From the NCBI GenBank assembly GCA_910585245.1, contig CAJUCO010000002.1, forward strand, positions 131,781 through 195,780: a stretch of DNA of 64,000 nt, written 5' to 3'. The notes under the pieces are model-generated. The model made no database searches and was not told the origin of the DNA. It saw nothing but the letters and a program-made list of their open reading frames with translations. Positions 41,922 to 50,621 of this stretch are shown in pieces. The stretch comes from an uncultured Oscillibacter sp. Lineage in GTDB: Bacteria; Bacillota; Clostridia; Oscillospirales; Oscillospiraceae. Every line of letters begins with the position of its first letter. Position 1 is the first letter of the stretch. Both the position numbers and the translations under genes were made by a program.

Positions 41922-43224
41922 GCTTTTGCGGGCGGAGGACCTCCGGCTGGAGCGGGAGGGCGTTGGCCGCCTGGACCACATGGACTTTACGGTTACCGCT
42001 GGGGATTCCATCGGCGTTGTGGGCCTTTCCGGCGGCGGGAAGACGGCCCTGGCGGAGGTGCTGTGCGGAGAGCGGGAACCGGACCAGGGAAGGGTCTGGT
42101 ACGAGGGGAGACCGGCAGGCCGGGAGCTTCTCTCCCGCCTGGGATTTCGAATCAGGGGGGACAGCGCCTTGGTGAGGAACCTGTCCGTGGCGGAGAATCT
42201 CCTGATTTTGGGCCGCCCGGTGGGGGAGCGGAGGTTATTTTGCAGGGAGAGGCCTCTGGTTGGCCTGTGCCGGGAGTTTCTCCGGGACTTCGGTCTGGAG
42301 GCCTGGACGGACGCGCCACCGGCGGAAATTCCACCGGCGGTTCAGCACCGGCTGTTGCTGGTGTCCGCGCTGATGCGGAAAAAGAGGCTGATCGCACTGG
42401 ATCACGTGGCGGATGTCTACACGGCTCAGGAGCAGGCGCTGCTGGCGGACTGCATTCAAAGCGTCTGTGAGCGGGGGGCGGCGGCGCTCTATCTCTCCGG
42501 CCAGATTGACCGGGTTTTGTGGCGTCTGGACCGGGTCACGGTGGTCCGGGACGGACGCCGGGTGAAGGAGCTTCGCCGGGGCGGCTTTTCCGAGGCGGCC
42601 CTGGGGACCTATATATACGGTTACCACTCCAGCCGGCCTCTGGAGAGGGGCGGCGGCGAGGGCGGCCAGGTGGCCTTCACCCTGGACGGCATCCCCATCC
42701 GGGCCAACCGGGTGACGCCCATTCTGGACGGCGGCGGTGGAACGGGAGGCTTTGTCCGGCGCCTTCGGACCTTTCCAAAGGCTGCGGTGCTACCGGCCCG
42801 GGCCCTGTCGGACCGCTGGATTTCCTCTATGTCGGTGATGGATAATCTGCTGTTGCCGGTCTCCCGGCGTCTGGGAGGGCCCCTGGGCCATGTGGGCGGG
42901 TCCATCCGGCGGGTGTTGCGAATGGAGTGTATGGAGCAAACGGGACTCCGGCCCCACCAGATGGAGGAGCCCTTTGCCCGTCTCACCCGCATGGAGCGGT
43001 TCCGGCTGCTGCTGTACCGGGAGAGACTGAACGCCCCTGTGCTCTGGGTGCTGGACCACATCACCGCCGGAGCGGACTTTCAGGACCGGGAGGCCATGCG
43101 GCGGTTGGCCGGGACCTTGCCCGGGGTAGTCCTCTACATTTCCGGGGACTACGGGGAGCTGGAGGCCTTTGAGACAAGAATCCTCTCCCTGGAGGGGGAA
43201 CGCCTGAGGGAGGAACGCGCATGA
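41911..43224 (+). CDS. Degenerate RbsA-like tandem ABC protein
   Basis: A 437-residue protein with the two-NBD plan of sugar importer ATPases but eroded motifs. NBD1 keeps Walker A GLSGGGKT (38-45), but the Q-loop is replaced, the signature LSGGQ reads IPPAVQ, Walker B ends in Asp164-His165 instead of Asp-Glu, and the H-loop His is Gly197. NBD2 has no Walker A (ILDGGGGTGG), no signature (ARLTRMER) and again Asp382-His383. It may bind a nucleotide at one site but should not hydrolyse it. The start is ATG 41911 behind GGAGG, overlapping the kinase; its stop overlaps the permease start (ATGA). Such tight coupling argues for a working complex, perhaps a sensor. Confidence 0.85.
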   Translation: MTAELLRAEDLRLEREGVGRLDHMDFTVTAGDSIGVVGLSGGGKTALAEVLCGEREPDQGRVWYEGRPAGRELLSRLGFRIRGDSALVRNLSVAENLLILGRPVGERRLFCRERPLVGLCREFLRDFGLEAWTDAPPAEIPPAVQHRLLLVSALMRKKRLIALDHVADVYTAQEQALLADCIQSVCERGAAALYLSGQIDRVLWRLDRVTVVRDGRRVKELRRGGFSEAALGTYIYGYHSSRPLERGGGEGGQVAFTLDGIPIRANRVTPILDGGGGTGGFVRRLRTFPKAAVLPARALSDRWISSMSVMDNLLLPVSRRLGGPLGHVGGSIRRVLRMECMEQTGLRPHQMEEPFARLTRMERFRLLLYRERLNAPVLWVLDHITAGADFQDREAMRRLAGTLPGVVLYISGDYGELEAFETRILSLEGERLREERA

Positions 43225-44141
43225 CGGGGAAACCATACCGAACGTGGGCGCCGGTGCTGATGCTGGCCGCCCTGTTTGCTGCCGCATATCTGGTGATTCC
43301 CGGCTTCCAGCAGCCCAGGATTTACCTGACCATCTTGAAAAACGGAACCTATAACGGCATCTTGGCCCTGGGGCTGTTGCTGGTGCTGATCTGCGGGGAC
43401 ATTGACCTGTCCATTGGGGCGCAGATGTCCTTTTATGGGGTTCTTTGCGCCATCGCCATGAAGCGGGGCGTCCCCATTCCCCTTTCCATATTGCTGACGC
43501 TGGCGGTGGCCCTGGGGATCGGCTGCTTTCTGGGGACGGCGGTGGGCCGCTTTCGGGTCAACTCCGTCATCGCCACCATCGCCATGACCATCACCCTGGA
43601 GGGGCTCAGCCAAATTGTCACAAAAGGCGTCCCGGTGTATAATCTGCCCGACGCCTTTGTGGAGCAGTCCATGCGCAAGCTCTTTGGACTCTCCCAGCCG
43701 ACGCTGGTCTGGTTTTTGCTGACGGTTTTGGTGGCCCTGTTTTTGCGCCAGACCTACTGGGGCCGCTTTTTCTACGCCGTGGGCAACAACGCCGCCGCCG
43801 CCCAACGGGCCGGTGTGCCCATTGCCAGAACCAAGGCCGTGGCCTTCGCCGGGAGCAGCCTCCTCTGCGCCCTCAGCGGCATCGTCTACATCTCCCATAT
43901 CGGCCTGGCCCCTTTAAACGCCGGAAGCGGGGCCCACATCTCGGTGCTGACCATTGCCGCCCTGGGGGGAGTCTCCTTTTCCGGCGGGAAGGGGAAGGTG
44001 CTGCCTGTTTTTTGTGGCGCGCTGTTTCTCAGCGCTCTGACCTCCATTTTCATCGTTTTGCGGGTGCCGCTCTATTATCAAAACTGCATAAAGGGGTCCA
44101 TTCTTTTTGTTGCGGCTTTAACAAAAATGCGGAAATATTAA
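43221..44141 (+). CDS. RbsC-like permease coupled to the degenerate ABC protein
   Basis: A 306-residue membrane protein with about eight to nine helices of the RbsC/AraH family (ILALGLLLVLICGDIDLSIGAQ, VNSVIATIAMTITLEGL, YAVGNNAAAAQRAGVPIARTKAVAF, IAALGGVSFSGGKGKVLPVFCG). The EAA-like cytosolic loop is preserved, so it can still dock a nucleotide-binding partner. No binding-protein gene directly follows; a terminator does. It overlaps the degenerate ABC gene by 4 nt. It may form a receptor with that protein instead of a transporter (inference). Confidence 0.88.
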   Translation: MTGKPYRTWAPVLMLAALFAAAYLVIPGFQQPRIYLTILKNGTYNGILALGLLLVLICGDIDLSIGAQMSFYGVLCAIAMKRGVPIPLSILLTLAVALGIGCFLGTAVGRFRVNSVIATIAMTITLEGLSQIVTKGVPVYNLPDAFVEQSMRKLFGLSQPTLVWFLLTVLVALFLRQTYWGRFFYAVGNNAAAAQRAGVPIARTKAVAFAGSSLLCALSGIVYISHIGLAPLNAGSGAHISVLTIAALGGVSFSGGKGKVLPVFCGALFLSALTSIFIVLRVPLYYQNCIKGSILFVAALTKMRKY

Positions 44142-44160
44142 ATTTGTCCCCCCTGATATA

Positions 44161-44194
44161 AAAAACGCCCCATTGCAGAGGGGGCGTTTTTTTT
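44161..44194 (+). terminator. Terminator between the signalling operon and the sugar importer
   Basis: AAAAACGCCCC (44161-44171) pairs with GGGGCGTTTTTT (44181-44192), followed by more T. It cleanly separates the two operons. Confidence 0.9.
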
Positions 44195-44235
44195 GTAGGC
44201 TATTATGAGAATGAAAGGTCCCCATAACTTCCACG

Positions 44236-44275
44236 CAGGGCGGCGCCGCCCTGTGAGGCCGCTGCCGGCGGCCTC
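44236..44275 (+). other. Two perfect hairpins in the importer leader
   Basis: CAGGGCGGC / GCCGCCCTG (44236-44253) is an 18-bp perfect palindrome and GAGGCCGC-TGCCG-GCGGCCTC (44255-44275) a perfect 8-bp stem. They lie in the 175-nt leader of the importer operon. They may regulate it or be a short repeat; no T run follows. Confidence 0.5.
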
Positions 44276-44369
44276 AATGACGAATGCGCAAGGGGAGGAA
44301 GGGCTTTCCCAGGCGGCGGTTCCGGGGACCAACATGACAGGAGCGGAACGAGCGGAAGGGTGTGACAGG

Positions 44370-45860
44370 ATGGCGGAATACATATTGGAGATGGAGAACA
44401 TCTCCAAGAGCTTCCCCGGCGTGAAGGTGCTGGACGGCGTGACCCTTCGGGTGCGCCCCGGCGAGGTTCACGCTTTGATGGGAGAAAACGGCGCGGGCAA
44501 GTCCACGCTGATGAAGATTTTAATGGGGATCTACACGGCCGACGGCGGCAGCGTGACCCTGGACGGCACGCCGATGACGGTCCGCAATCCGCAAGAGGCC
44601 ATGGCCCGGGGCGTGGCTATGATTCACCAGGAGCTAAACCCCATAATGGATATGCAGGTGTTTGAAAACATCTACATCGGCCGGGAGGTGTCCAAATGGG
44701 GACTGGTGGACAAACGGGCCATGATCGCCCAGACCCGGGAGCTTTTGAAGGAGCTGGAGATTGACATTTCCGCCACCGCCTATATGCGGGATTTGAGCGT
44801 GGCCCAGTGTCAGTTGATTGAGATTGTAAAGGCCATTTCCCTCTCTGCCAAGGTGGTGGTGATGGATGAACCCACATCCGCCATCACGGACCGGGAAGTC
44901 GCCACCCTCTTCAAGCAGATTCGCCGTTTGAAGGACCAGGGCGTGGCTATTATCTACATCTCCCACAAGATGGACGAGATCTTTCAGATTTGCGACGCCA
45001 TCACGGTCCTCCGGGACGGACAGTTCATCGGCACGGATGCCGCCGCCAACCTGGACCGGGAAAAGCTCATCCGCATGATGGTGGGCCGGGACATCCACGA
45101 TGTCTGCCCCAAGACGGAAGTTCCCATTGGAGACGTAGTCCTGGAGGTCCGGGAGCTCTCCTGTGGCAGCCGGGTGCGAAACGTCAGCTTTACCCTCCGG
45201 CGGGGCGAGGTGCTGGGCGTCGCGGGCCTGGTGGGGGCGGGGCGCAGCGAGCTGGTGGAGACCTTGTTCGGCGTCCGCCGCAAGACCGGCGGACAGGTTC
45301 TGGTTGGCGGGCAGGCGGTGGAGATCAAGCACCCCCGAGACGCCATTGCGCATAAAATCGCCCTGGTGACGGAGGACCGGAAGCTCACGGGGCTGAACCT
45401 GATTGGCAAAGTCTCTGAGAACATCACCCTGGCCCATCTTTCCAGACTCTTTCCCAGCCGCCTGATTGACCGGAAGGTGGAGGCCAAGGTCTCCGGGGAG
45501 TACATTGAACAGCTGAAGATCAAAACCCCTTCCGCCGCTCAGACGGTGGGCAACCTCTCCGGAGGGAATCAGCAAAAGGTGGTTTTGGCCAAGTGGCTGC
45601 TGACGGAGCCGGACATCATCATTTTGGATGAGCCCACCCGGGGCATCGACGTGGGGGCCAAGCGGGACATCTATTTGCTGATTGGGGAGCTGGTCAAAGC
45701 GGGCAAGGCCGTAATCGTCATCTCCTCCGAGATTCCGGAGGTCATGGGGCTGGCGGACCGGATCATCGTCATGGCGGAGGGCCGCCTCACCGGCGAGCTG
45801 GAGCGTCCCGCCTTTTCCCAGGAAGCGATCATGACTTACGCCGCGCAGTTTGGAGAGTGA
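44370..45860 (+). CDS. Sugar-type ABC importer, tandem ATPase (RbsA/MglA family)
   Basis: A 496-residue tandem ATPase with working motifs: NBD1 GENGAGKST, signature-like LSVAQCQLIEIVKAI, VVMDEPTSAIT and ISHKMDEIF. NBD2 GLVGAGRSE, LSGGNQQKVVLAKWL, IILDEPTRGIDVGA and ISSEIPEVMG. It energises uptake of a monosaccharide or similar ligand with the permease and lipoprotein encoded next. The start is ATG 44370 behind GGAAGGG; the longer upstream frame has none. Comparison with the degenerate paralogue 1.1 kb upstream shows exactly which residues the latter has lost. Confidence 0.93.
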   Translation: MAEYILEMENISKSFPGVKVLDGVTLRVRPGEVHALMGENGAGKSTLMKILMGIYTADGGSVTLDGTPMTVRNPQEAMARGVAMIHQELNPIMDMQVFENIYIGREVSKWGLVDKRAMIAQTRELLKELEIDISATAYMRDLSVAQCQLIEIVKAISLSAKVVVMDEPTSAITDREVATLFKQIRRLKDQGVAIIYISHKMDEIFQICDAITVLRDGQFIGTDAAANLDREKLIRMMVGRDIHDVCPKTEVPIGDVVLEVRELSCGSRVRNVSFTLRRGEVLGVAGLVGAGRSELVETLFGVRRKTGGQVLVGGQAVEIKHPRDAIAHKIALVTEDRKLTGLNLIGKVSENITLAHLSRLFPSRLIDRKVEAKVSGEYIEQLKIKTPSAAQTVGNLSGGNQQKVVLAKWLLTEPDIIILDEPTRGIDVGAKRDIYLLIGELVKAGKAVIVISSEIPEVMGLADRIIVMAEGRLTGELERPAFSQEAIMTYAAQFGE

Positions 45861-45865
45861 AACGT

Positions 45866-46843
45866 ATGAAGAAGAATTTAAACCGAACCGTCCAATTAAA
45901 GGACTTTGGCATTTTAATTGTGTTTGTGGTGCTGGTGATCGCGCTGTCCATCATCTCCGGGGGCACGTTTTCCACCTCCCGCAACTTTATCAACATCTTG
46001 AAGCAGACCTCCGTCAACGGCATTTTGGCCATGGGCATGGCCTTTGTCATCATCTCCGACGGGATTGATTTGTCCGTGGGGTCCATTGTGGCCCTGTCCG
46101 GCGTGGTCTCCTGTATGTTCGCCCACCCGGCGGCGGAGGGGACCGGAGGCGAGTATCCCTTCCTGGTTCCCATCCTCATGGCCTTGCTGGTGGGGGTGCT
46201 GGTGGGCCTTTTCAACGGCTTCCTCATCGCCTATGGGGACATTCCCCCCTTCATCGTCACCCTGGGGTCCATGACCATTGTCAGCGGCTTGGCCCTGATC
46301 GTCTCCGGCGGGTCTCCCATCTATGGCGTCACCGGCGCCTACGAGGCCATTGCCTCTGGAAAGACGGGCTTCCTCTCCATTCCCTATTTGGCCATTTACA
46401 TGGTGCTGGTGGTGGCGGTGTGCGCGTTTGTTCTGAATAAGACGGTCTTTGGCCGCCGGGTGTACGCCATCGGCGGCAACCAGGTGGCGGCCTCCGTGTC
46501 CGGTATCAGCGTCCGGCGCATTCGGGTGATCGTCTACACAATCTCCGGCCTCTTGGCGGGGCTTGCGGGGCTGTTGGTGGCCTCCCGGACCATCACCGGG
46601 TCCCCCACCGCCGGAAAGAGCTATGAGATGGACGCCATCGCGGCCTGCGTCATTGGCGGCGTGTCCATGTCCGGCGGCTCCGGCAAGTGGTACGGCGTTG
46701 TGGTGGGGTCTTTGATGCTGTCGGTGATCTCCAACGGTCTGGATATCCTCCGGGTCAACTCCAACTACCAACTGATCATCAAGGGAATCATCATCATCCT
46801 GGCCGTTCTCATGGATATCAAGGGCAAGGCGAAGAACCACTGA
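45866..46843 (+). CDS. Sugar-type ABC importer, permease (RbsC family)
   Basis: A 325-residue membrane protein with about eight to ten helices: ILIVFVVLVIALSIISGGTFS, GILAMGMAFVIISDGIDLSVGSIVALSG, PPFIVTLGSMTIVSGLALIVS, YAIGGNQVAASVSGISVRRIRV and AACVIGGVSMSGGSGKWYGVVVGSL. It forms the pore with a second copy of itself. The start is ATG 45866, 10 nt after GGAG; a GTG at 45857 overlapping the ATPase stop is less likely. Confidence 0.92.
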   Translation: MKKNLNRTVQLKDFGILIVFVVLVIALSIISGGTFSTSRNFINILKQTSVNGILAMGMAFVIISDGIDLSVGSIVALSGVVSCMFAHPAAEGTGGEYPFLVPILMALLVGVLVGLFNGFLIAYGDIPPFIVTLGSMTIVSGLALIVSGGSPIYGVTGAYEAIASGKTGFLSIPYLAIYMVLVVAVCAFVLNKTVFGRRVYAIGGNQVAASVSGISVRRIRVIVYTISGLLAGLAGLLVASRTITGSPTAGKSYEMDAIAACVIGGVSMSGGSGKWYGVVVGSLMLSVISNGLDILRVNSNYQLIIKGIIIILAVLMDIKGKAKNH

Positions 46844-46889
46844 GCCGCCCTTTGGTATAAAACACCAATTTTCAGGAGGAAATGAAAAG

Positions 46890-47894
46890 ATGAAAAAACT
46901 CTTCGCAGTGCTCCTGGCCGCCATGCTGGTTTTGTCCCTGGCGGCCTGCGGTGGCAAAGACAGCGCTCCCGCGGACAACAGCGGAACCAGCGCCCCGGCG
47001 GACCAGAGCGGCGCGCCGGCGGAGGACGCGCCGGCGGAAGGCGGCTCCTACAAGATCGCCCTGTGCATGAGCCATCAGACCAACGCCTTTACCATCGCCG
47101 TGGGCAAGGGCGCCCAGGAAAAGGCCGCCGAGCTGGGTGTGACCCTGGACATCTTTGACGGCAAACAGGACCAGGCCACGCAGACCAGCCAGATTGAACA
47201 GTGCATCAGCTCCGGCTATGACGGCATCCTGGTGGAGCCCGTGTCTGTGGACGGCATTGTCCCCGCCGTGAAGGCGGCCAACGAGGCCGGTGTGCCCGTC
47301 ATCACCGTGGTGCAGACCATGTCCGGCCAGGAAGAACACGCCAAAGCCTATCGCGGCGGAAACGACACCAACGCCGGTGAGCTCCAGATGCAGTCCGTGG
47401 TGGACCTTCTGGGTGGCAAGGGCAACATCGCCGTGCTGTACGGCCCCATGGGCTCCGACGGCCAGCTGGCCCGGAAAGGCGGCTATGACAAGGTGCTGGA
47501 GAACTATCCCGATGTGAAGGTGGAGTTTGCCGAGACCGCCAACTGGGTCACGGAAGAGGCCCTGTCCCTGGTGGAGAACTGGCTGTCCACCGGCACGGAG
47601 ATCAACGCCATTGTGGCCCAAAACGACGGCATGGCCATGGGCGCGCTGAAAGCCGTGGAAGACGCGGGGCTCCAGGACAAGATTATCGTGGTGGGTGTGG
47701 ACGCCGTGGACGACGCCCTCCAGGCCATCGCCGACGGGCGGCTCACCGGCACCATCTCCCAGGATGCTCCCGGTCAGGGCGGTCTGGGTGTGCAGGCCAT
47801 GGTGGATTTCCTGAACGGTCAGGAGATTGAGCCGGTTGTGTATACCGAGTGCATCTGGATTACGAAGGACAACGTCAGCTCCTACATGGGCTGA
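46890..47894 (+). CDS. Sugar-type ABC importer, substrate-binding lipoprotein
   Basis: A 334-residue lipoprotein of the RbsB/periplasmic-binding type 4 group. The signal MKKLFAVLLAAMLVLSLAAC ends in a lipobox with Cys20, followed by a low-complexity Ala/Asp/Pro linker (21-52). The binding fold includes ALCMSHQTNAFTIAVGKGAQEKAAELG, QIEQCISSGYDGILVEPVS, AYRGGNDTNAGELQ and AQNDGMAMGALKAVEDAG. Galactose, ribose, inositol or an autoinducer-like ligand are all possible. RBS CAGGAGG. It is last in the operon. Confidence 0.92.
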   Translation: MKKLFAVLLAAMLVLSLAACGGKDSAPADNSGTSAPADQSGAPAEDAPAEGGSYKIALCMSHQTNAFTIAVGKGAQEKAAELGVTLDIFDGKQDQATQTSQIEQCISSGYDGILVEPVSVDGIVPAVKAANEAGVPVITVVQTMSGQEEHAKAYRGGNDTNAGELQMQSVVDLLGGKGNIAVLYGPMGSDGQLARKGGYDKVLENYPDVKVEFAETANWVTEEALSLVENWLSTGTEINAIVAQNDGMAMGALKAVEDAGLQDKIIVVGVDAVDDALQAIADGRLTGTISQDAPGQGGLGVQAMVDFLNGQEIEPVVYTECIWITKDNVSSYMG

Positions 47895-47920
47895 GGGGTA
47901 TAGAGAAGAACAAGACCGCA

Positions 47921-47956
47921 AGAGGCGGACGGCTTTGCCGTCCGCCTCTTTTTACC
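47921..47956 (+). terminator. Terminator after the sugar importer operon
   Basis: AAGAGGCGGACGG and CCGTCCGCCTCTT form a perfect 13-bp stem around CTTTG, followed by TTTT. Confidence 0.93.
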
Positions 47957-47981
47957 TGCCCACGCCGGGATTCCCCGCCGT

Positions 47982-48965
47982 TTATCCCAACCAGCCGAAA
48001 AGGCCCTTGGGTGTATCTTCGCCCTCCAGCAGGATACCGGCAGCTTCCAGCATCTGGGCCGCGTCGGCGCGGGTCACCGCCTGCTCCATGGACTGGCTGC
48101 CAAAACTCCCGGCGGAAAGAACGTTGACCGCCTCCATGTTTCCAACCGCCTGGGATGCCCAGGAGGGCGCCGCTCCCCGGTCCGCGTACCACACGTCCAA
48201 GTCCACATCCCCCAGGTCCAGCACCCGGTCCAAAATGGTGGCCGCCTCGTTAAAGGTGACGGTTTCTTCTCCCCGGAAAGCCACGCCCTCGGCAGTGGCG
48301 CTACCCCGGATCACGCCGTCCGCCGCTCCGGCGGCGGCGTAGGCCTTGGCCCAGGTGGGAATGCTGGCGTCGTCGCTAAAACCCGTCATGGTGACCCGGG
48401 TCACCTCCCGGCCCGCCATCTCCAGGGCCATGGCGAGAAATTCACTGCGGCTCACCGGCTGGTCCGGCTGGAAGTAATAGAGGTCTCCGATCTTCCCGCC
48501 GGTGAAAATGCCCTTCTCCGCCAGGGCCTGGGCGGCTCTGGCGGCGGAGCGGCCCTCCATATCGGCGTAGGTGACGCCGGAGCGTGTTTTGTCAATGGTC
48601 ACGCTGACTTTGGCCGGAGCCGAGACGTGCCCCTGGCTGTCGGTGGCGGTGTAGGTGAAGCGGTCAGAGCCGGTGATTCCTTCGTCCGGCGTGTAGGTGA
48701 AGTTGTTGCCCTCTACAACGACGGAGCCCTTTCGGGGTTCGTCCACTAAGGAGAAGGTCATCTCGTCCCCCTCCGGGTCCGAGGCCAGAAATTGGCCCTG
48801 GCCAGGGATGTCCCGGTAGGTGCGGATCTCCAGGTCCCAGACCTGGGGCGCGCCCTCGGGGGGCGTCTCCTCGGCCTTTTTGCCAAACAGCGCCGAGGCG
48901 CTGCCGGTCAGCAGCACCGCCGTCAGTGCCAGCAGGGCGGCGGCTCTTGTCAGATGGTGTTTCAT
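47982..48965 (-). CDS. Exported Ig-like/SLH domain protein
   Basis: A 327-residue surface protein. MKHHLTRAAALLALTAVLLTGSASA is a signal peptide. Residues 40-125 form an Ig-like domain of the tandem/cadherin type (DPEGDEMTFSLVDEPRKGSVVVEGNNFTYTPDEGITGSDRFTYTATDSQGHVS). SLH-like modules follow (YADMEGRSAARAAQALAEKGIFTG..YYFQPDQPVSRSEFLAMAL and FNEAATILDRVL..QAVTRADAAQMLEAAG). It is likely bound to the wall by the SLH part. It is the second SLH protein of the window. The start ATG 48965 lies behind GGAGGATG. Confidence 0.82.
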   Translation of the reverse strand: MKHHLTRAAALLALTAVLLTGSASALFGKKAEETPPEGAPQVWDLEIRTYRDIPGQGQFLASDPEGDEMTFSLVDEPRKGSVVVEGNNFTYTPDEGITGSDRFTYTATDSQGHVSAPAKVSVTIDKTRSGVTYADMEGRSAARAAQALAEKGIFTGGKIGDLYYFQPDQPVSRSEFLAMALEMAGREVTRVTMTGFSDDASIPTWAKAYAAAGAADGVIRGSATAEGVAFRGEETVTFNEAATILDRVLDLGDVDLDVWYADRGAAPSWASQAVGNMEAVNVLSAGSFGSQSMEQAVTRADAAQMLEAAGILLEGEDTPKGLFGWLG

Positions 48966-49030
48966 AGGAAATCATCCTCCTGTATGAATTGGTACAGGAG
49001 TAGTGTTTTCCCATTCCTTGAAATTATGCG

Positions 49031-49062
49031 AAAAAACGCCGCTCCGGAAAACCGGGGCGGCG
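49031..49062 (-). terminator. Terminator of the RodA/FtsW gene
   Basis: On the minus strand CGCCGCCCCGG (49052-49062) pairs with CCGGAGCGGCG (49037-49047) with one mismatch and is followed by TTTTTT (49031-49036). Confidence 0.88.
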
Positions 49063-49087
49063 CTGAGAGTCCGGGGCGTGCTTTTGG

Positions 49088-50278
49088 TCACCGGAGGGGC
49101 GACCGCGCCACCCGGCGCATCTCCGGGGAGCGCTTTTTGATGCCGGATACCACCCCCATGGCCATGTACAGCGTGACGACGGAGGACCCGCCGTAGCTGA
49201 AAAAGGGCAACGTGATGCCGATGGTGGGCATGACGAAAAGGCACATACCGATGTTGATGACGGTTTGGAAAATCAAAATGGAAGCCATGCCCACACAGAC
49301 GTAACGGAAAAACGGCGTCTGGGCTTTTCGGGCCACCAGCAGGATGCGGAGAATGATGGCCAGCAGGAACAGCATGATGGCGAGGCAGCCGAAAAATCCC
49401 AGTTCCTCCCCCGTCGCGGAGAAAATCAGGTCTGTCTGCCTTGCCGGAAGAGACCAGCTGCTGCCGCTTTGGGTCTGGTTGCCGTTCAGATAACCCTGGC
49501 CCCAGAGCCCGCCGGAGCCGATGGCCAGCAGACTCCGGGTCTGCTGCCAGCCCACCCCTTGGGGCTCAAAGCTATGGTCGAAAAGAACGATGAAACGGTT
49601 TAGCATATACTTCATGTTCTCCGGCACCAGGTCCAGCAGCAACACGGCGGCAACAATGCCCCCGGCTCCGGCGAACAGCAACAGAAACCACCGCAGGGCA
49701 AAACCCGCCACAAAGGCCATACAAAGGAAGATGAACACAAAGACCAGTCCGTTTCCCATATCGTGGGAGACGAGGAAATACAGCCCGCAGAGCCCAAAGG
49801 TGTGGGCGGCCACAAAGAGGGCGGAACGAAAGGATTTCAGATCCTCCTTCTCCTCCCAAAGCCACTCGATCTGCTTGGCCAGCAGCAGAACGAAGGTGAT
49901 CTTCACCACCTCGGCAGGGCCGATCTGAAAGGGAATGCCGGGAAATTTAAGCCAGGCCCGGTTGCCGGTATTGCCCGCAACGCCAAAGGGGGTGCGCAGC
50001 AAAAGGATAAAACCGGCGTTAAAGGCCAACAGCCATTTCCATTTTCGGGTGATGGACTCCAAATCCAACATGGAGAAGAAAATGTACACAAAGACCCCCA
50101 GGATCAGGGCCGTGCACTGAATGATCATTCGCCGGAGCCCCGTGTCGGGGTCCATGTACCGGGTGGCGCTGAATACCAGCGCGATACCGTACAGCGTCGC
50201 GGCGCTGCAAAGAGCCAGCAGCACCAGGTCGGCCTGCTGGATAAAGTCGATGAGAGTGGCTTTCAGTCGGTTCAGCAT
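49088..50278 (-). CDS. RodA/FtsW/SpoVE family glycan polymerase
   Basis: A 396-residue membrane protein with about ten helices. SEDS family marks are GNRAWLKFPGIPFQIGPAEVVKITFVLLLAKQ, LVSHDMGNGLVFVFIFLCMAFVAGF, GWQQTRSLLAIGSGGLWGQGYLNGNQTQ (RodA-like), LPARQTDLIFSATGEELGF and GITLPFFSYGGSSVVTLYMAMG. The family polymerises lipid II glycan with a partner class B PBP. The conserved Asp in ARQTDLIFS.GEE is present. No PBP gene adjoins. RodA is the best match, though SpoVE-type roles cannot be excluded. The start ATG 50278 follows AAGGAG. Confidence 0.9.
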   Translation of the reverse strand: MLNRLKATLIDFIQQADLVLLALCSAATLYGIALVFSATRYMDPDTGLRRMIIQCTALILGVFVYIFFSMLDLESITRKWKWLLAFNAGFILLLRTPFGVAGNTGNRAWLKFPGIPFQIGPAEVVKITFVLLLAKQIEWLWEEKEDLKSFRSALFVAAHTFGLCGLYFLVSHDMGNGLVFVFIFLCMAFVAGFALRWFLLLFAGAGGIVAAVLLLDLVPENMKYMLNRFIVLFDHSFEPQGVGWQQTRSLLAIGSGGLWGQGYLNGNQTQSGSSWSLPARQTDLIFSATGEELGFFGCLAIMLFLLAIILRILLVARKAQTPFFRYVCVGMASILIFQTVINIGMCLFVMPTIGITLPFFSYGGSSVVTLYMAMGVVSGIKKRSPEMRRVARSPLR

Positions 50279-50318
50279 GATACGCTCCTTGGGATATGGG
50301 CTTATATAAAAACAAATT

Positions 50319-50347
50319 ATTCTACCATAAATTGAGGGGTCTGTAAA
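50319..50347 (-). promoter_or_regulatory. Promoter of the RodA/FtsW gene
   Basis: On the minus strand TTTACA (50342-50347) and TAGAAT (50319-50324) are 17 nt apart, 41 nt before the start. Confidence 0.6.
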
Positions 50348-50621
50348 CGACGGAACATTTCTTTTTACACTTTATTCAATTTGTGTTCCGGACGCCGTTC
50401 CACCGTCTGGGGTCCCGACGCTTCGAAGGCGTGGCATTTCCCTCCCGCGCTTGAAATGCTCTTGGAGGAAATTTTCGTCTCATTTGTGGCATTGAGCTTC
50501 TTATGTCTATCTGTATCTGGGGGCTCTTTGCCTTTTTGCACAATTTTTTTGCCGTGTGAAGGGGGAAAATGCGGGGAAAATTGGGCTACTGTTACGAAAA
50601 GCAGAAATTGTTAAAAAAGCG
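50348..50621. other. AT-rich intergenic stretch without recognised gene
   Basis: Between the divergent rodA and purine-operon promoters. I looked for a purine riboswitch (the conserved loop and J2/3 strings) and did not find one. Some short inverted sequence is present (GGCGT.. near 50390-50430), with no strong hairpin and no ribosome site before a long frame. Confidence 0.4.
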
